Shown one piece after another: positions 24,459-34,800 of a stretch of DNA of 64,000 nt. Under the pieces are notes generated by a model, which saw only the letters and a list, made by a program, of their open reading frames with translations, made no database searches and was not told where the DNA came from. The stretch spans positions 1 through 64,000 of the forward strand of contig ONRP01000004.1 in assembly GCA_900320245.1 (NCBI GenBank). The letters are read 5' to 3'. Origin of the DNA: an uncultured Prevotellaceae bacterium. GTDB lineage: Bacteria; Bacteroidota; Bacteroidia; Bacteroidales; Muribaculaceae. The position numbers and the translations under genes are program-made. Numbering within the stretch: position 1 is the first letter of the stretch; each line of letters starts with the position of its first letter.

Positions 24459-27022
24459 TATTGCAAGATGATGTCAATAGCGGCATTGACATCGCTGATG
24501 CTGATTTCGCCGTCACCGTTCACGTCGGCGGGTCGTGTGCCGCCACCGTTGAGGATAAAGTCAATCAGGGCGTTGATGTCGGCGATGTTCACCTCACCGT
24601 CACCGTTCACGTCGCCACGGATTATCTCATGATACACAAAGGTGCGCACGTTGCAGTAGTCAGTATACTGGAGGGTAGTGCCTGTGGCCAGGGTGCGGTA
24701 TCCGTAGCGGGCACGAACGTAGTAGGTGTCGCCGTCAACGAGTTTGCCGGCGCCCTTGATGTCGCCCAGCAGGGGCGTTTCAAAGGTTCTTTCCAGCGTG
24801 CCGTTATAGGATGTGCGGGTGGGGAAGGACTCAGAATCGCTGATCTGCACTTTCAGCACCGCCGCGCCCTCGAAGGGTTCAAAGGCCACCTTGTCGATGT
24901 TGTACAGCACTGTGTCGCCCTCGGCGGGACACAGATAGGCGGGCACGGGCGGAATCACCTCGACGGTGGTGAACGGCGAGACGGGAGTCGTCACCGTGGC
25001 GCTGCCGTAGGTGGCTGTGACGCGCACATAGTAGGTCGTGGCGCCCGCCAGGCGGTATTGCGGCACTTGCCATTGCGGCTCGTGAAGCACGATGGTGTCG
25101 GCATTGTTCATCGTCCGTGACGAGGACAATTCCAGCAGATAGGCCGTGCCCTGTGCTCCAGGCGTCCACGTGATAAGGGGCTTGAGGGGAACAGCCGTGG
25201 CATCGCTGTCGGGCGAGGTGATGCGCATCTGGCCGATGGTGAACTGCCGCAGGGCGCTGGCGTGGTCCCACTGGTTGAGTCCGCGTGCCACAACGCGCCA
25301 CCAGTAGGTGCCGGTGCTCAGGCAGGGGATGTAGGGCAGGGGGCAACTCAACGAGTCGACCTCGACCTGTGATACCAGGGAATCCATCTCGCTGTCGGCA
25401 AACACCTGCACGACATAGAGCGCCGACTCGCCTTGCCACTGCAACGACGAGAGTTCGGGCACCTCGGCGCCGTCCTCGGGATAGAGCAGTACGGGTTCGG
25501 GGGCCTGGGTGGCCACGGCTCCCGGAGTGACGGGGGCATACTCGTTCTCCCAGCGGTCAAGGATGGTCACCGCATAGTGGTAGCCCTCGCGCTTGGCGGC
25601 GGGAACGGTATAGTTGGCACAGTAACTGATGCCCTCGATATAGGAAGCCTGGCAACTGAAGTCGCTGTCATCCACATTGTCGGGGATGGCATAAACGACA
25701 TAGCGCACATTGGGGATGCTGTCCCAAGTGAGGTTACCGTTGCTGTACTCCAGGTTGGTCACCGTGGCGTAGGTTTGGTCGGGCTTGACCCATGCCGGGG
25801 CAGGGTTCAGGGCGATGGTGGAGTAGAGGCTGTCCTTGAGCCAGATGCGCAGTTGGCGCACCTTGCCGTCGATGATCTCCTTCTTGTTGCGCCACGTGTT
25901 GTAGCGGAAGTACACCATGCCGGGGTTGCCGCCGGCCGCCATGGCCTCGCGCATGACACGTCCCTGCTTGACGAACTCGGCGAGCGTCCAGCCTTCCTCG
26001 TCGGGTACCCATTGGCTGATGAAGATGTGGCGGTTGAAGCGTGCGGCCATCTTACCCCACCACGTGGTGACGCCGGTAAAGGTGCCTGTCGTCTTCCAGT
26101 AGACCTGTGGCGCCAGGAAGTCGATGGTGCCGCGTGTCACCCAGGCCATCGGGTCGCTATAGATCTGGTTATACTGCCAGTCGCTGCCCACGGGGCATGG
26201 CTCCACGCCATACTTGTCGGCGACGGCTTGGGCGGTGCAGGCAACACCGGCAGGGCCGATACCGAAGCGCACCCACGGCTTCACCCGCTTGACCATGTCG
26301 TTGACGTCCTTGACCATCTGGTTCACGTTCTCGCGGCGCCAGTCGCCCTGCGACATCGTGCCTCCTGCGGCCTTATAGGCGTTGTAGAGGTCGGCGTCGA
26401 GCGTGAACGACGGGTTGTCCTGGTTGTAGAAATAGTCGTCGAACACCAGTCCGTCGACGTCATATTTCTCCAGAATGTCCTGGCACACGTCCACGACGCG
26501 CTGGCGCACCTCGGGGATGCCGGGATTGAGCACCGTCTCGTAATCAGTCGTCAGCAGCCACTCGGGGTGCGTGTGGATGTAGTCCAATTCGCTCTGGCCC
26601 CACTTGTTGTCGCCGTGGCCGTAGCGGTAGGGGTTAACCCAGGCATACACCTCGATGCCGCGCTTGTGGGCCTCGGTGACAAGGTACTCAAAGGGGTCGA
26701 ACGCCGGAGCCACGCCACGCGTGCCCGACACGTAACTCGACCACGGCTCATAGGCTGAGTTGTACATCGCGTCGCACATTGCGCGAACGTGGTAATAAAT
26801 CGTGTTGATGTGGTTCACCTGCAGCGTGTCGAGCATCTTGCGGCAGGCATTCTGCATGACGGGGGTGTTGCTCGTCGTGATGGCGCCGCTGGGCCAATCG
26901 CTCAAGTAGGCGGTAATCCACATGCCGCGTTGCTCCCGTTTGGGCGCCGTGTCGGCAGCAGCCGTGACAAAACTGGCGGCAAACGCCGCCAGTAATGCTA
27001 TCAGGATGAATCTCTTCTTCAT
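24458..27022 (-). CDS. GHL10-family glycoside hydrolase-like protein with dockerin-like repeats
   Basis: 854 residues. Signal peptide MKKRFILIALLAAFAASFVTAAA, then a GHL10 (family 10-like glycosylhydrolase, PF02638 type) barrel at about 30-400: REQRGMWITAYLSDWPSG, HINTIYYHVRAMCDAMYNS, RGIEVYAWVNPYRYG, DVCQDILEKYDVDGLVFDDYFY, GIGPAG and DFLAPQVYWKTTG. Several fibronectin-III-like beta domains follow (about 430-790). The C-terminus has two repeats, DVNGDGEVNIADINALIDFIL and DVNGDGEISISDVNAAIDIIL. Relatives act on bacterial cell-wall or exopolysaccharide glycans, but the substrate here is unknown. It is downstream of the PKD lipoprotein gene in the SusCD operon. Confidence 0.88.
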   Translation of the reverse strand: MKKRFILIALLAAFAASFVTAAADTAPKREQRGMWITAYLSDWPSGAITTSNTPVMQNACRKMLDTLQVNHINTIYYHVRAMCDAMYNSAYEPWSSYVSGTRGVAPAFDPFEYLVTEAHKRGIEVYAWVNPYRYGHGDNKWGQSELDYIHTHPEWLLTTDYETVLNPGIPEVRQRVVDVCQDILEKYDVDGLVFDDYFYNQDNPSFTLDADLYNAYKAAGGTMSQGDWRRENVNQMVKDVNDMVKRVKPWVRFGIGPAGVACTAQAVADKYGVEPCPVGSDWQYNQIYSDPMAWVTRGTIDFLAPQVYWKTTGTFTGVTTWWGKMAARFNRHIFISQWVPDEEGWTLAEFVKQGRVMREAMAAGGNPGMVYFRYNTWRNKKEIIDGKVRQLRIWLKDSLYSTIALNPAPAWVKPDQTYATVTNLEYSNGNLTWDSIPNVRYVVYAIPDNVDDSDFSCQASYIEGISYCANYTVPAAKREGYHYAVTILDRWENEYAPVTPGAVATQAPEPVLLYPEDGAEVPELSSLQWQGESALYVVQVFADSEMDSLVSQVEVDSLSCPLPYIPCLSTGTYWWRVVARGLNQWDHASALRQFTIGQMRITSPDSDATAVPLKPLITWTPGAQGTAYLLELSSSRTMNNADTIVLHEPQWQVPQYRLAGATTYYVRVTATYGSATVTTPVSPFTTVEVIPPVPAYLCPAEGDTVLYNIDKVAFEPFEGAAVLKVQISDSESFPTRTSYNGTLERTFETPLLGDIKGAGKLVDGDTYYVRARYGYRTLATGTTLQYTDYCNVRTFVYHEIIRGDVNGDGEVNIADINALIDFILNGGGTRPADVNGDGEISISDVNAAIDIILQ

Positions 27023-27031
27023 TGATGTCAG

Positions 27032-27073
27032 TCTTTAACCTCTAACCTTTAACCTCTAACCTCTAACCTAGAA
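27032..27073. repeat. Heptamer tandem array
   Basis: Contiguous units TCTTTAA, CCTCTAA, CCTTTAA, CCTCTAA, CCTCTAA, CCTAGAA. The array spans the 45-base gap between the PKD lipoprotein gene and the GHL10 gene and supplies the stop codon at 27068-27070. Confidence 0.9.
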
Positions 27074-28798
27074 CAGATTGGTCAGGCGCGGATTGATGCA
27101 CAAGCCCAGAATCTTGTCCTTGTTGCCGTTGAAGTTGTATACCTTGCCGTCGTTGGGATTGAAGTAGTACAAGCCCGTGGTGTAGGTCTTCTCGGTCGTA
27201 GCGGCGCGGAAGCCGAAGTAGACGTAGTGGGTCTGGGCATCAACAGCGAACTGCGTGGTGTAAACACCCTCGGCGTCGGTCGTGTTGATCGGGTCGGCCT
27301 CCATCGTGATGAAGTTGATGTACTTGTCATAGGTCACCGTGGCGTTCTCGGCTGGGATGGCATATTGGGTGAAGCCCACACCGGGCGTGGTGCCCTTGGT
27401 CATCCACACATACAGGTAGCCCAGGTCCTCGTCCAGCGTGAAGGCGCGGGGCTGAGTGGTCTCGAGCACGATGGGATGGGGGATGGGCACGCCGGTACCG
27501 GTCTTGCCGATGTCACTCGGCCGGAAGCGGTAGATACCGTTGCCCGAGTAGTTCTTGCCCCACCAGAACATGCCGGTGCGGTCAAGATACAGGCCCGTGT
27601 GGATGGCACCGTAGGCGATGCCCTGGCCATAGTAACTCAACTGATTGTTGACTACGTAGTAGCCGGCGGTGCTGTTGAAGTTGGTCTGCTCGGTCTCACC
27701 TCGTGCACTGAGCGGCATGGTGCGTATACCCGTGTTGCGGTCGGTGTAGTAGAGCGTGGTGCCGTCGGTGCAGCCCTGGAACGGGTCGTTGAAGGCGGGA
27801 CCGCCCACGTTGGTGACCATCACGTTGGTGGTCAAGCCGTCGGCGCTCATCACGGTAATCTTGCCGTCGCCCAGGTTGCCGGCCTCGTCATTGATGTAGT
27901 AGTACTGCTTGCCGCAGTCCAGGATATAGACGTTGTCCTGTTCGATGGTGGCGCTGTCGGTCACCGTCTTCTCGGTGGCGAACACCAGCGTGGTGGGCAT
28001 GTTACCCGAACTTACGCCCATGTCGAACGGCAGGTTCTTGGTGCCGGCGGGCAGTTGTGCGAGGTCTACCAGTTTCACGGCCATGATGTTGCCGCCCTGG
28101 GTTGCGTAGTAGAGCGTGGGAGCGGGAATCGACGAACCCACCTGCACGTTGACGTAACTATCCTCCAGGCGGCGGTTCTCGCCGTTGATGTCAAACCACG
28201 TCTGCAGCGTGATGCGCTGCGAACCGATGTTGCTGAAGGTCAACTTGCCGGGGTTGTCAATCGTGCCGTCAGCGTGGCTGTAGCCCTCAAAGGTCGAGAT
28301 GATGTTGCCCTGGCTGTCACGCGTGCCGTCGGGGAACGTCCACACATATTTGCAGGTCAGGTTCTCGGGGTTGGGCAACTCGATGTCGAGGCTCACGTTC
28401 ACGTCGTTGATGACCACGGGCGTCGCGCTCTGCTCGGCAACGCTCAGCAGCGGGGCGATGTCATAGATGAGCAGCGGATAGGTGCGGCTGCCCACACCGT
28501 CGACGGTCAGCGTCACCTGATAGATGCCCGCTGTGGCATACTTGTGCGAGGGATTCATCTCGGTCGATGTGGTGCCGTCGCCGAAGTCCCACATCACGCT
28601 TCCCGACTTGGACGAGGTGTTGGTGAACTCGATGGTCGACACCACATAGAAGTCGAGACCATAGCGGTCGTCATCCACCCGATAGGTGAAATCCACATCC
28701 TTGGTGGGGAAGTTGTCATAGTCGGGCGTCTTATCGATACACGACACCACCATCATCACCATCACAAGAATGAATGCTATTTTATTGAATGTCTTCAT
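27068..28798 (-). CDS. PKD-domain surface lipoprotein with propeller-like C-terminus
   Basis: 576 residues. Lipoprotein signal with lipobox cysteine at about residue 20 (MMVVSC). A PKD-like domain (about 35-115) is recognised from VMWDFGDGTTSTEMNPSHKY and GIYQVTLTVDG, and a second Ig/PKD-like domain runs to about 215 (YVWTFPDGT). The remaining 350 residues have repeating short beta segments (APTLYYATQGGN, NVYILDCGKQYYYIN, TTLYYTDRNTGI, HYVYFGFRA, GLYYFNPNDGKVYNF), suggesting a beta-propeller. PKD-like lipoproteins are common partners of SusC/SusD and probably help to bind the glycan or peptide at the cell surface. Fourth gene of the SusCD operon. Confidence 0.85.
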   Translation of the reverse strand: MKTFNKIAFILVMVMMVVSCIDKTPDYDNFPTKDVDFTYRVDDDRYGLDFYVVSTIEFTNTSSKSGSVMWDFGDGTTSTEMNPSHKYATAGIYQVTLTVDGVGSRTYPLLIYDIAPLLSVAEQSATPVVINDVNVSLDIELPNPENLTCKYVWTFPDGTRDSQGNIISTFEGYSHADGTIDNPGKLTFSNIGSQRITLQTWFDINGENRRLEDSYVNVQVGSSIPAPTLYYATQGGNIMAVKLVDLAQLPAGTKNLPFDMGVSSGNMPTTLVFATEKTVTDSATIEQDNVYILDCGKQYYYINDEAGNLGDGKITVMSADGLTTNVMVTNVGGPAFNDPFQGCTDGTTLYYTDRNTGIRTMPLSARGETEQTNFNSTAGYYVVNNQLSYYGQGIAYGAIHTGLYLDRTGMFWWGKNYSGNGIYRFRPSDIGKTGTGVPIPHPIVLETTQPRAFTLDEDLGYLYVWMTKGTTPGVGFTQYAIPAENATVTYDKYINFITMEADPINTTDAEGVYTTQFAVDAQTHYVYFGFRAATTEKTYTTGLYYFNPNDGKVYNFNGNKDKILGLCINPRLTNLF

Positions 28799-28816
28799 CT
28801 TTTTTCAATTTTCAGC

Positions 28817-28872
28817 GTTAACTATTAACTGTCAACTATTAACTGTTAACTGTTAACTGTTAACTAGTTAAG
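28817..28872. repeat. Heptamer tandem array
   Basis: Eight contiguous units: GTTAACT, ATTAACT, GTCAACT, ATTAACT, GTTAACT, GTTAACT, GTTAACT, AGTTAAG. It fills the 65-base gap between two lipoprotein genes and makes the stop codon of the upstream one (28864-28866). Confidence 0.92.
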
Positions 28873-29910
28873 CGTTACTTCTTTGTTATCGGTAGTCACG
28901 CCCACCTTGCCGTCGGTGTCATACACCCGGAATTGGGGCTCCAGGAAATAGGTGCGGTTGAAGTTCACCGTGTAGGCCTTGTCTGCCGTGTTATAGATCC
29001 ACGACGTGAAGGGGATGGTCTCGAGCATGCTCTTGAAGTAGGGCATGTACTGGCGACGCACCGTGGTGATCTTGCCACCCGTGTCATCGCTGTAGCGGCT
29101 GAACAGCCAGAAGGCCGACTTGTAGACCGGCTGCACGTTCACGCCCGACGGAGCCTCGCTCTCGCTGGCAATCTCGTGGTAGTTAGCCTTGCCGTCATCA
29201 CCCACCGTGATGTAGTAGTAATGGTCCACTTCATCGGTGGTGTACCAGGCGTTGGACTTGTCGTCGGTCGTCGTGTCGGTCGGGAAGTCGATGCCGTATT
29301 GGGCATTCAACTGCTCAAACAGTTCGATAGGGAAGTTGTACTTGATGTAGACGTTGCGCAGGTCGTTGTAGTAGGTACTGTCCTTGGTCAACGCGTTGAC
29401 CATGTAGGCCATGAACTCGTCCTTGAACGTCGAGGGATAGTAACTGTCAAACTTCTCCTGGTCCCACTCCTCGGGATTCACCCAAGACACGGGTGCCAGG
29501 GTGCGCGAGGTGGGGAAACTGTCGGTCAGCACATACTCGTAACCGTCCCACTCGGCTTTGCTGTGGGGGTAGGAGGCTACCATCTGGCTGGAGCGCACCG
29601 TGTCGGTCAGCGAGTAGTTCTTGGTATAGGCCAGCGACGTGGTCAGTTTGCTGGTCGCCGTGGCGGTCTGTTCGCGCTTGATCAGGCACCACACCTCGCT
29701 GTGGTCTATCGCTTTCTCGCTGGTGGTGTAGTACTTGCCCTTGAAGGTGGCATAGCGGCCCGCCTTGACCACCGTGGAACCTTGTTCCCAGTCTACCGTG
29801 GGCAACACCTGGCCGAGTTCACCGTTGTCGGCAAACGGGTCATGTATCGCACACGAGGCAGTGAGCAATGCCATCAGAGCCAAGAGTCCATATATTTTGT
29901 ATCGTTTCAT
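28864..29910 (-). CDS. SusCD-associated surface lipoprotein, DUF4843-like
   Basis: 348 residues from the ATG at 29910 (MKRYKIYGLLALMALLTASC); the ATG nine bases earlier is possible. The lipobox is LLTASC, followed by an aspartate-rich exit segment. The mature protein starts with a beta domain (VKAGRYATFKGKYYTTSEKAIDHSEVWCLI), has a helical acidic middle part and a C-terminal beta part (YTVNFNRTYFLEPQFRVYDTDGKVG). It resembles the variable lipoproteins coded after susD, but the family assignment is tentative. Probably outer-membrane and surface-exposed. Confidence 0.75.
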   Translation of the reverse strand: MKRYKIYGLLALMALLTASCAIHDPFADNGELGQVLPTVDWEQGSTVVKAGRYATFKGKYYTTSEKAIDHSEVWCLIKREQTATATSKLTTSLAYTKNYSLTDTVRSSQMVASYPHSKAEWDGYEYVLTDSFPTSRTLAPVSWVNPEEWDQEKFDSYYPSTFKDEFMAYMVNALTKDSTYYNDLRNVYIKYNFPIELFEQLNAQYGIDFPTDTTTDDKSNAWYTTDEVDHYYYITVGDDGKANYHEIASESEAPSGVNVQPVYKSAFWLFSRYSDDTGGKITTVRRQYMPYFKSMLETIPFTSWIYNTADKAYTVNFNRTYFLEPQFRVYDTDGKVGVTTDNKEVTLN

Positions 29911-29913
29911 AGT

Positions 29914-29957
29914 TGTCAACTATTATCTGTTATCTATTAACTGTTAACTATTAACTA
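29914..29957. repeat. Heptamer tandem array
   Basis: Units TGTCAAC, TATTATC, TGTTATC, TATTAAC, TGTTAAC, TATTAAC in succession. It occupies the gap between susD and the next lipoprotein gene and includes the stop of the susD gene (29955-29957). The unit is related to that at 28817-28872. Confidence 0.9.
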
Positions 29958-31868
29958 CTCTTGCGTCAGTGAGGAAACTTCGCCATAGTTGTGGGCCCAG
30001 TTCATGGGTTCCTGCAACCACTTGTAGTTCTTGTAGGCGCCCAGGCGCTCAAGTTCCTGACGGTTGTACTTCTCCTCGGTCTCCGGGTCGTAGTTGATGC
30101 GCTGGATCCAGGTGTTCTCCTTCTGCTCCTCGGTCAAGCCGTCGATCCAGTAGGCTGCATACAGGTTGTAGGGCCTGCGCAGCGTCGGATAGACGATTTC
30201 CTGGTTGTCGCCGATGCCGTAGTGGTTGCGGTTGTTACTGTAGTGGTAACGGCGCATGTCGGTCCACTGCTCGGGCTGCAGGTACATGGCGATGTACTTC
30301 TGCTGCATCAGGTCGCTCAGCGAGAATTCGCTGGGGTTGAAGAACCAGTGCTTGTTGCCGCGGTCGGTCACCTTGTGCACGGCGACGTTCTTGCCCTTGT
30401 AGTAGTCCTCGTTGTCGAGGAAGGCTGCAATCTGGGCATCCCAGTACTCGGCAGGCTGGAAACCGGGCTTGCCGCCGGCGACAGAGTTGCCGGGATACTT
30501 GTTGTCGGTGCTGGCATTGTAGTTCTCGTTGGGATAGTTGCGCAGGAAGGCGTCGAGGTGGCGCTGGATGTTCCACTGGGTGGCCTCCTTGGCCAGGGCA
30601 CACGCCTCGGTCTTCTTGCCCATCCAGTACAGGGCCTCGGCCTTGATGAAGTACAATTCCTCCATCGTGAAGATGGGATTGTAGGCGTCGGCGGCACCGG
30701 CATAGGCGCCCATGTACAGGTTGGGATAGTTGGCAATCTTGTAGGACGTACCCATACCGATGTTGTTCTCCAGGTAACGCATCTTGATGCGCTCGCTGGT
30801 CACCGACGGGCTGGCGGGTCCCGTGCGGGCAATCATCAGCAGGCCGCAGCGCGGGTCGTTGGCAAAGCCGTCGTGGGCGCCCTCGGCATTGAACATGCCG
30901 CAGGTCATCTCATTGTCAGGCTTGCTGATACCCATCAGGTCCACCATGAAGAACTTGCTCGGGATGGCGCTGCCCAGCAGGTTGCCGCGCGACTCCCATG
31001 AGTTGATGACGGGCTGGGCCACGCTCCATACGGCGTTCTGGGTGCCCGTGCCGCCGTCCCAGTAGTAACGGGGCTCGTTGCCGAACCACGGCTCGCGGCT
31101 GCCCTGATAGTCAAACACGTCGCCCTTGCGCCACTGGTTGATGGCAGCGTCGGCAGCGTCGATGATCTTCTGGCACATCGCGGGGCTGCGGTCCACATTG
31201 GGGATGTTGCGCAGCAGCAGGCGGGCCTTGACGGCCAGCACCAGGCCTTTCCACTTCTCGAGGTCACCGCCGTAGACGCGGTCCTCGTTGACAGTGAGTT
31301 CCTGATTATCGGGATTGTTGACGATGGCGGGATCCTCGTACATGGCAATCAGGTCGTCGCACTCCTGCATCATCCAGGCATATACCGAGGCCTGGGTGTC
31401 ATACTTGGGCGCGATGCTCTGATAGGATTCGCTCTGGGGGATGTCGCCAAAGGCGTCGGTGGTCAATTGGGTGGACATCAATTTGATGGTGCGCCCGATG
31501 AGTTCATAGTTGGGCGAGTTGATGGCCCTGGAGTTGTTCACCAGGTTCAGTGTGTTCTTGCCGATGTCATAGAAATGGCGGCGCCACATCGGGTGGCGGT
31601 TCATCGTCAGCATCTCCCACTCGCACTTGTAACTGTAGGCTCCCACCGAACTCTTGCCGCCAGTGGTGAGCATCTGCGAGAAATAGGCGTAATATTCACT
31701 GTGGTCATACACAATCTGTTGGGCATAATAGATGATGACGGGCAGGCCGTCCTTGGCATCAATCTCGTGGGCCCTATCGGGGTTGACGTTATCGTCGAGG
31801 ATATCGTTGCAACTCACCGATACCAGGCCAACCAGCATTAACAATGCAAATAATTTAATCTTTTTCAT
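29955..31868 (-). CDS. SusD/RagB-like surface nutrient-binding lipoprotein
   Basis: 637 residues. Signal MKKIKLFALLMLVGLVSVSC with lipobox cysteine, then CNDILDDNVNPDRA, the usual SusD N-terminus. It has a helical TPR-like core (YELIGRTIKLMSTQLTTDAFGDIPQSE, EKWKGLVLAVKARLLLR) and a C-terminal half with FTMEELYFIKAEALYWMGKK and LMQQKYIAMYLQPEQWTDMRRYHY, both hallmarks of SusD-like proteins. It forms the lid on the SusC barrel and captures oligosaccharides or peptides. This form, with NDILD.NVNPD at the start, is often labelled SusD/RagB group 2. It follows susC by 15 bases. Confidence 0.95.
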   Translation of the reverse strand: MKKIKLFALLMLVGLVSVSCNDILDDNVNPDRAHEIDAKDGLPVIIYYAQQIVYDHSEYYAYFSQMLTTGGKSSVGAYSYKCEWEMLTMNRHPMWRRHFYDIGKNTLNLVNNSRAINSPNYELIGRTIKLMSTQLTTDAFGDIPQSESYQSIAPKYDTQASVYAWMMQECDDLIAMYEDPAIVNNPDNQELTVNEDRVYGGDLEKWKGLVLAVKARLLLRNIPNVDRSPAMCQKIIDAADAAINQWRKGDVFDYQGSREPWFGNEPRYYWDGGTGTQNAVWSVAQPVINSWESRGNLLGSAIPSKFFMVDLMGISKPDNEMTCGMFNAEGAHDGFANDPRCGLLMIARTGPASPSVTSERIKMRYLENNIGMGTSYKIANYPNLYMGAYAGAADAYNPIFTMEELYFIKAEALYWMGKKTEACALAKEATQWNIQRHLDAFLRNYPNENYNASTDNKYPGNSVAGGKPGFQPAEYWDAQIAAFLDNEDYYKGKNVAVHKVTDRGNKHWFFNPSEFSLSDLMQQKYIAMYLQPEQWTDMRRYHYSNNRNHYGIGDNQEIVYPTLRRPYNLYAAYWIDGLTEEQKENTWIQRINYDPETEEKYNRQELERLGAYKNYKWLQEPMNWAHNYGEVSSLTQE

Positions 31869-31883
31869 AATCAGTCGGCCTTT

Positions 31884-34800
31884 TTAGAATGTTGCTTTAA
31901 GTGTGAAATTGAAACTCCGCGTGCTGGGCACGTTGTAGTTGTCGATACCGGCACCACCGGTACCACCTGCCGTCGAGGCCAGCACGGCGGGGTCGTTGCC
32001 GCGGTACTTGGTCAGCATCAGCAGGTTGCGCGCTGTGGCGGTGAGCGTCAAGCCCTTGATGGGCCAAGTGTGCTTGAAGTGGCTGCCGATGTCGTAACTC
32101 AGCGTCACATAACTCAAGCGGATATAGGAACCGTCCTCGATGAAGTTGGACGATACAGTCGAGTAGTAGGTGTTGATGAAGTAGGAGTCAAGCACGATGG
32201 GTGTGGTGTTCTTGACATAGGTCGTCGTCCCGTCAGGGCCAGGCACGGCCTGCACACCGTTGATGATGTACTCGCGGTTGCGGTAGCGGTCATACAGACT
32301 GCTCATGCCGTTGGTAATCTGGCTGCGGCCCGTGACGTTGACCACGTCACCGCCCTTGCGGCCGTCGAACAGGAACGACAGCGTCGCGTTCTTGTAGCGC
32401 AGCGTGCTGCCGATACCCAGCAGCCAGTCGGGCTCGCGGTTACCGATGTAGAGGCCCTTGGCGGCGTTGATGATGGGATAGCCGTTCACGTCACACACGA
32501 TGTTGCCGTCCGGGTCACGCACGTAGTCCTTACCCGAGATACCGGTCGAGGACTCGCCCAGGCGGGCAACGGGGAAGATGTCGCCATACTGGGTACCCTG
32601 GATTTCGGTGATGTCGTTAGGCAGATATTTCACCTTGCTGCGGTTGAACGAGAAGTTGGCGAAGCCCGACCAGTTGAAGTCGGCAGTCTTGATGAGGTCC
32701 TGGTTCAGCGAGATTTCCATACCGTGGTTCTCCAGGCTACCCTCGTTGCGCGTCTGCAGAATGGTACCCGAGGCGGGCGACACGCGCACACTCACAATCT
32801 GGTTGTCGACCGTGGTCGAGTAGTAGGCGATGTCCAGACGCGTCCAGTTGTGGAAGAAACGCAGGTCGGCGCCAATCTCCCACGACTTAGTCATCTCGGG
32901 CTCCAGGTCGATGGCGCGCGATGTGGTGGGATCCACACCGTAGCCGCCGTCGGGGAACAGAGTCCATTGCTTGTAGGTGTCGGTGAACAGGTAGCGGGGA
33001 CTGTCCTTACCCACCTTGGCCCAGTTGCCGCGCAACTTGCCGTAACTGAACCAGTCGTTGGACAGGTGGAACAGTTCGCTGAAGATGACACCCGCCGTGA
33101 CCGAGGGATAGAAGTAGTTGGTCTTGGACGCCTGCTTGAAGGCCGACGAACCGTCCATACGGCCTGTTACCGACAACTGCGCCATGCCCTTGTAGTCAAA
33201 GCGCAACTCGCCGAAGTGGCCATACTTGTTGTACTTGCTGTGGTACAGCGTCGGGTGGTTGGCGATGAGCAGGTCGCCGTTGGTGAAGTCGGTGTTGTTG
33301 AAACTGTAGAACTCACCGCCCAACTGGAAGTGCTCGTTATAGATCGAGGACTCCAGGCCCTTGGTCTCCTTGAACTCAAGACCATACAGGGCACTCACGG
33401 TGTAGTCCTCGGCAAAGGTGTGCTGATAGGTGGCGAGGAACTGCATGTTCAGCAGCGCGCCGCGCGAGGGCTGGAAACTGTAGGAACCGTAGCGGTCCTG
33501 CATATCCGACAGTTTGTTCTTCACGTCCTCGGCATTGGGGTCCACCAGGTCGCCGTCATAGATGCGGGGCACAGTGTAGGAATCATACATCGAGTAACTC
33601 TTGTCGTAGCCCATTTTGCCGGTGAACACCAGGTTCTTGATGGGCTCGTAACTGATTTGCCCGTTGATGACGAAGCGGTTGCCCTCGGTCTGGCTCCAGT
33701 CCATGAAGCGGCCGAAGTAGGGCGACACGGCGCCGTTGATGCGCTCGGTGTCCAGCAGGTTCTCCCAGTGGTCGTAGTAGGCCCACCAGTTCACATGGCC
33801 CTCCAGCGTGCGGTAGTCGCTCATGTCCTTGTTGATACCCCAGTTGTAGATGCTGGACATCGAGTTGCCGAAACCGCGCGAGGTGCGGTTCATGAAGTTG
33901 GCACTCAGGCTGATGGTTACCTTGTCGCTGGGCTTATAGGAGCCCTTGAGCAGCACGTTGATCTGCTTGCGGTAGTCCTTGGGCACGATACCCTTGTTGT
34001 CGGTATACGATACCGAGGCGTAGGACGAGAATTTCTCCGTTCCGCCGCTCACGCTCACGTCATACTTCTGCAGGATACCTGTCTGCAGGAACTCCTTCAG
34101 GTTGTTGTAGTAGGTGTCGTTCTCGCTCAGATAGGGACCCCAGCCGCCGCTGCCCATGTTCTCCTTGTACATGCCCTTGGCACCGGGAATGAAGGTGGAC
34201 TGGATTTTGGGCAGGCGGGCAGGCACGTTCAACTCCAGCGAGGCCGAAGCGGTGACGGTGATTTCACCGTTCTTGCCGCCGCTCTTGGTGGTAATCATGA
34301 TGACACCGTTGGCGCCTTCCTGACCGTACAGGGCCGAGGCGGCAGCACCCTTCAACACGGTGATGTTCTCAATGTCGTTGGGGTTGAGGTCGGCCAGCGT
34401 CGAGGCTCCACCGCGGATGGCCATACCGTCGACAATCATCAGCGGCTCGTTGCTCTGTGAGTTGTTCATCGACGAGATGGCACGGATGATGACCTGTGTC
34501 GACGAGTTGGGCGAACTACCGCCGGTACTCACCTGCAGACCGGCGATTTTGCCCTGCAGCGAGTTGGCGAAGTTGGTGGAACTGCCAGCGGTCACCTGTT
34601 CCTCGTCAAGGGACTGAACGGCGAAGTTCAGTTTCTTCTTCTCTTGGGTCTGGCCCATGGCGGTCACCACGACCTCGCCCAGCACTTGGGAATTCTCGTC
34701 AAGGACGATGTTGACCACGGTCTGCCCCGGGCCAATCTTCACGCTCCTGGGATTCATGCCCACGTAACTCACGTCGAGCACGTCCCCGTCCCCGGCCTCA

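Noticed and set aside
32070-34460. Very long plus-strand frame (796 codons) opposite susC
   Set aside because: Antisense shadow of a high-G+C coding region; its product has no signal, domain or promoter.
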